A stretch of DNA of 64,000 nt from Taibaiella koreensis (GTDB lineage: Bacteria; Bacteroidota; Bacteroidia; Chitinophagales; Chitinophagaceae): contig NZ_QVNU01000004.1 in NCBI RefSeq assembly GCF_003545715.1, positions 558,001 through 622,000 on the forward strand. Direction: 5' to 3'. Positions 63,560 to 64,000 of this stretch are shown in pieces. Numbering within the stretch: position 1 is the stretch's first letter; every line of letters begins with the position of its first letter. The translations under genes were made by a program, and so were the position numbers. The notes below the pieces were generated by a model. It was given only the letters and a program-made list of their open reading frames with translations, did not search any database and was not told where the DNA came from.

Positions 63560-64000
63560 ATGCATCGAAAATTTACCCTGCTTTTTGCAGCCTTTACCGT
63601 TTTGTCCCAGGCGTTGTTTGCTGGCATATCGGAATACTGGCAGCCGGTACACCCCGATCTCGTAAAGCCGGCCGGCATGCGCCGACTGTCGCCGGATCAC
63701 TATCAAACCTATACCTTGCGCTTCACTGATCTTCGTGAACAGCTGCTATTGCTGTCTACCGACCCTGCGAGAGGTGCAACCATTGTGTTACCCACACCTG
63801 ACGGCGGCAGCAGGACTTTTCGCATATGGCAAAGCCCGATGATGGAGCCTGCCCTGGCTGCAAAATACCCCGAACTAAAGACCTTTACCGCGGAAGCTAC
63901 AGATGACCGCCGGGTAACGGCCAAGCTTAACCTGGGTCCCGATGGCTTTCATGCTTATGTGTACAATGGTGCACAAACCTATCTCATAGATCCCTACAGC
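63560..64000 (+). CDS. Secreted protein, N-terminal region resembling Bacteroidetes reprolysin-like metallopeptidases (partial)
   Basis: The ATG at 63560 opens a frame that runs off the window. A signal peptide (MHRKFTLLFAAFTVLSQALF) is followed by a region that looks like the propeptide of Bacteroidetes zinc metallopeptidases (FRIWQSPMMEPALAAKYPEL, then GPDGFHAYVYNGAQTYLIDP). The catalytic domain would lie beyond base 64000, so the call rests on the N-terminal pattern only. Confidence 0.6.
   Translation, partial: MHRKFTLLFAAFTVLSQALFAGISEYWQPVHPDLVKPAGMRRLSPDHYQTYTLRFTDLREQLLLLSTDPARGATIVLPTPDGGSRTFRIWQSPMMEPALAAKYPELKTFTAEATDDRRVTAKLNLGPDGFHAYVYNGAQTYLIDPYS

Overview
The window looks like chromosomal DNA of a Bacteroidota member, most likely of the Chitinophagaceae type. 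The grounds are: near-absence of Shine-Dalgarno sequences; several TAnnTTTG -7 boxes upstream of genes; LytTR-type two-component systems; a SusC-like outer-membrane receptor; two-and-a-half secreted peptidase or adhesin genes, with two proteins carrying C-terminal type IX secretion sorting domains; and leader peptides of the Bacteroidetes class I lanthipeptide kind. No rRNA, tRNA, CRISPR array or transposase gene was seen.

Layout. 1-3.5 kb: a LytS/LytR-like sensor kinase and regulator pair (the regulator is cut by the window edge). 4.8-20.4 kb: a large minus-strand tellurium-resistance-type (Ter) stress cluster. It holds TerC, a Ser/Thr kinase with zinc ribbon, a PP2C phosphatase, three TerY-like von Willebrand A proteins, two unrecognised proteins, TelA, four TerD-family proteins, a phosphoribosyltransferase and a HAD-family protein. 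One secreted-protein gene sits inside it in the opposite direction, and a repeat element splits it. 20.7-22.6 kb: rplM-rpsI-rpsB. 23-28.4 kb: a beta-helix protein, two lanthipeptide-like precursors, a LanC cyclase and a LytTR regulator, punctuated by three small inverted-repeat elements. 28.5-35.8 kb: secreted and unknown proteins, a WG-repeat protein and a fatty acid desaturase. 35.9-38.2 kb: rplK-rplA-rplJ-rplL. 38.6-47 kb: an accessory region with an SDR epimerase, a frameshifted AT-rich gene between 111-bp direct repeats, an operon of unknown small proteins with an M50-like HEGGH membrane protein, a third precursor peptide, a duplicated gene fragment and an acyltransferase. 47.5-51.8 kb: clpC, a STAS-domain protein and RNase Z. 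52.4-56 kb: a C25-type peptidase and a peptidase-S74 tail protein. 56-60.2 kb: repeats, a TonB-dependent receptor and two more precursor peptides. 60.5-64 kb: gcvP and the start of a secreted metallopeptidase.

The most interesting material is (a) the Ter cluster with its two unrecognised genes; (b) five lanthipeptide-like precursors scattered over 35 kb with one LanC and no visible dehydratase; (c) a family of non-coding elements with shared GACTATCCGGATA-type inverted ends, three of them around the LanC locus; and (d) palindromes with a common core whose outer arms differ between copies but remain self-complementary. Functions are read from recognisable motifs only; no database search was possible.
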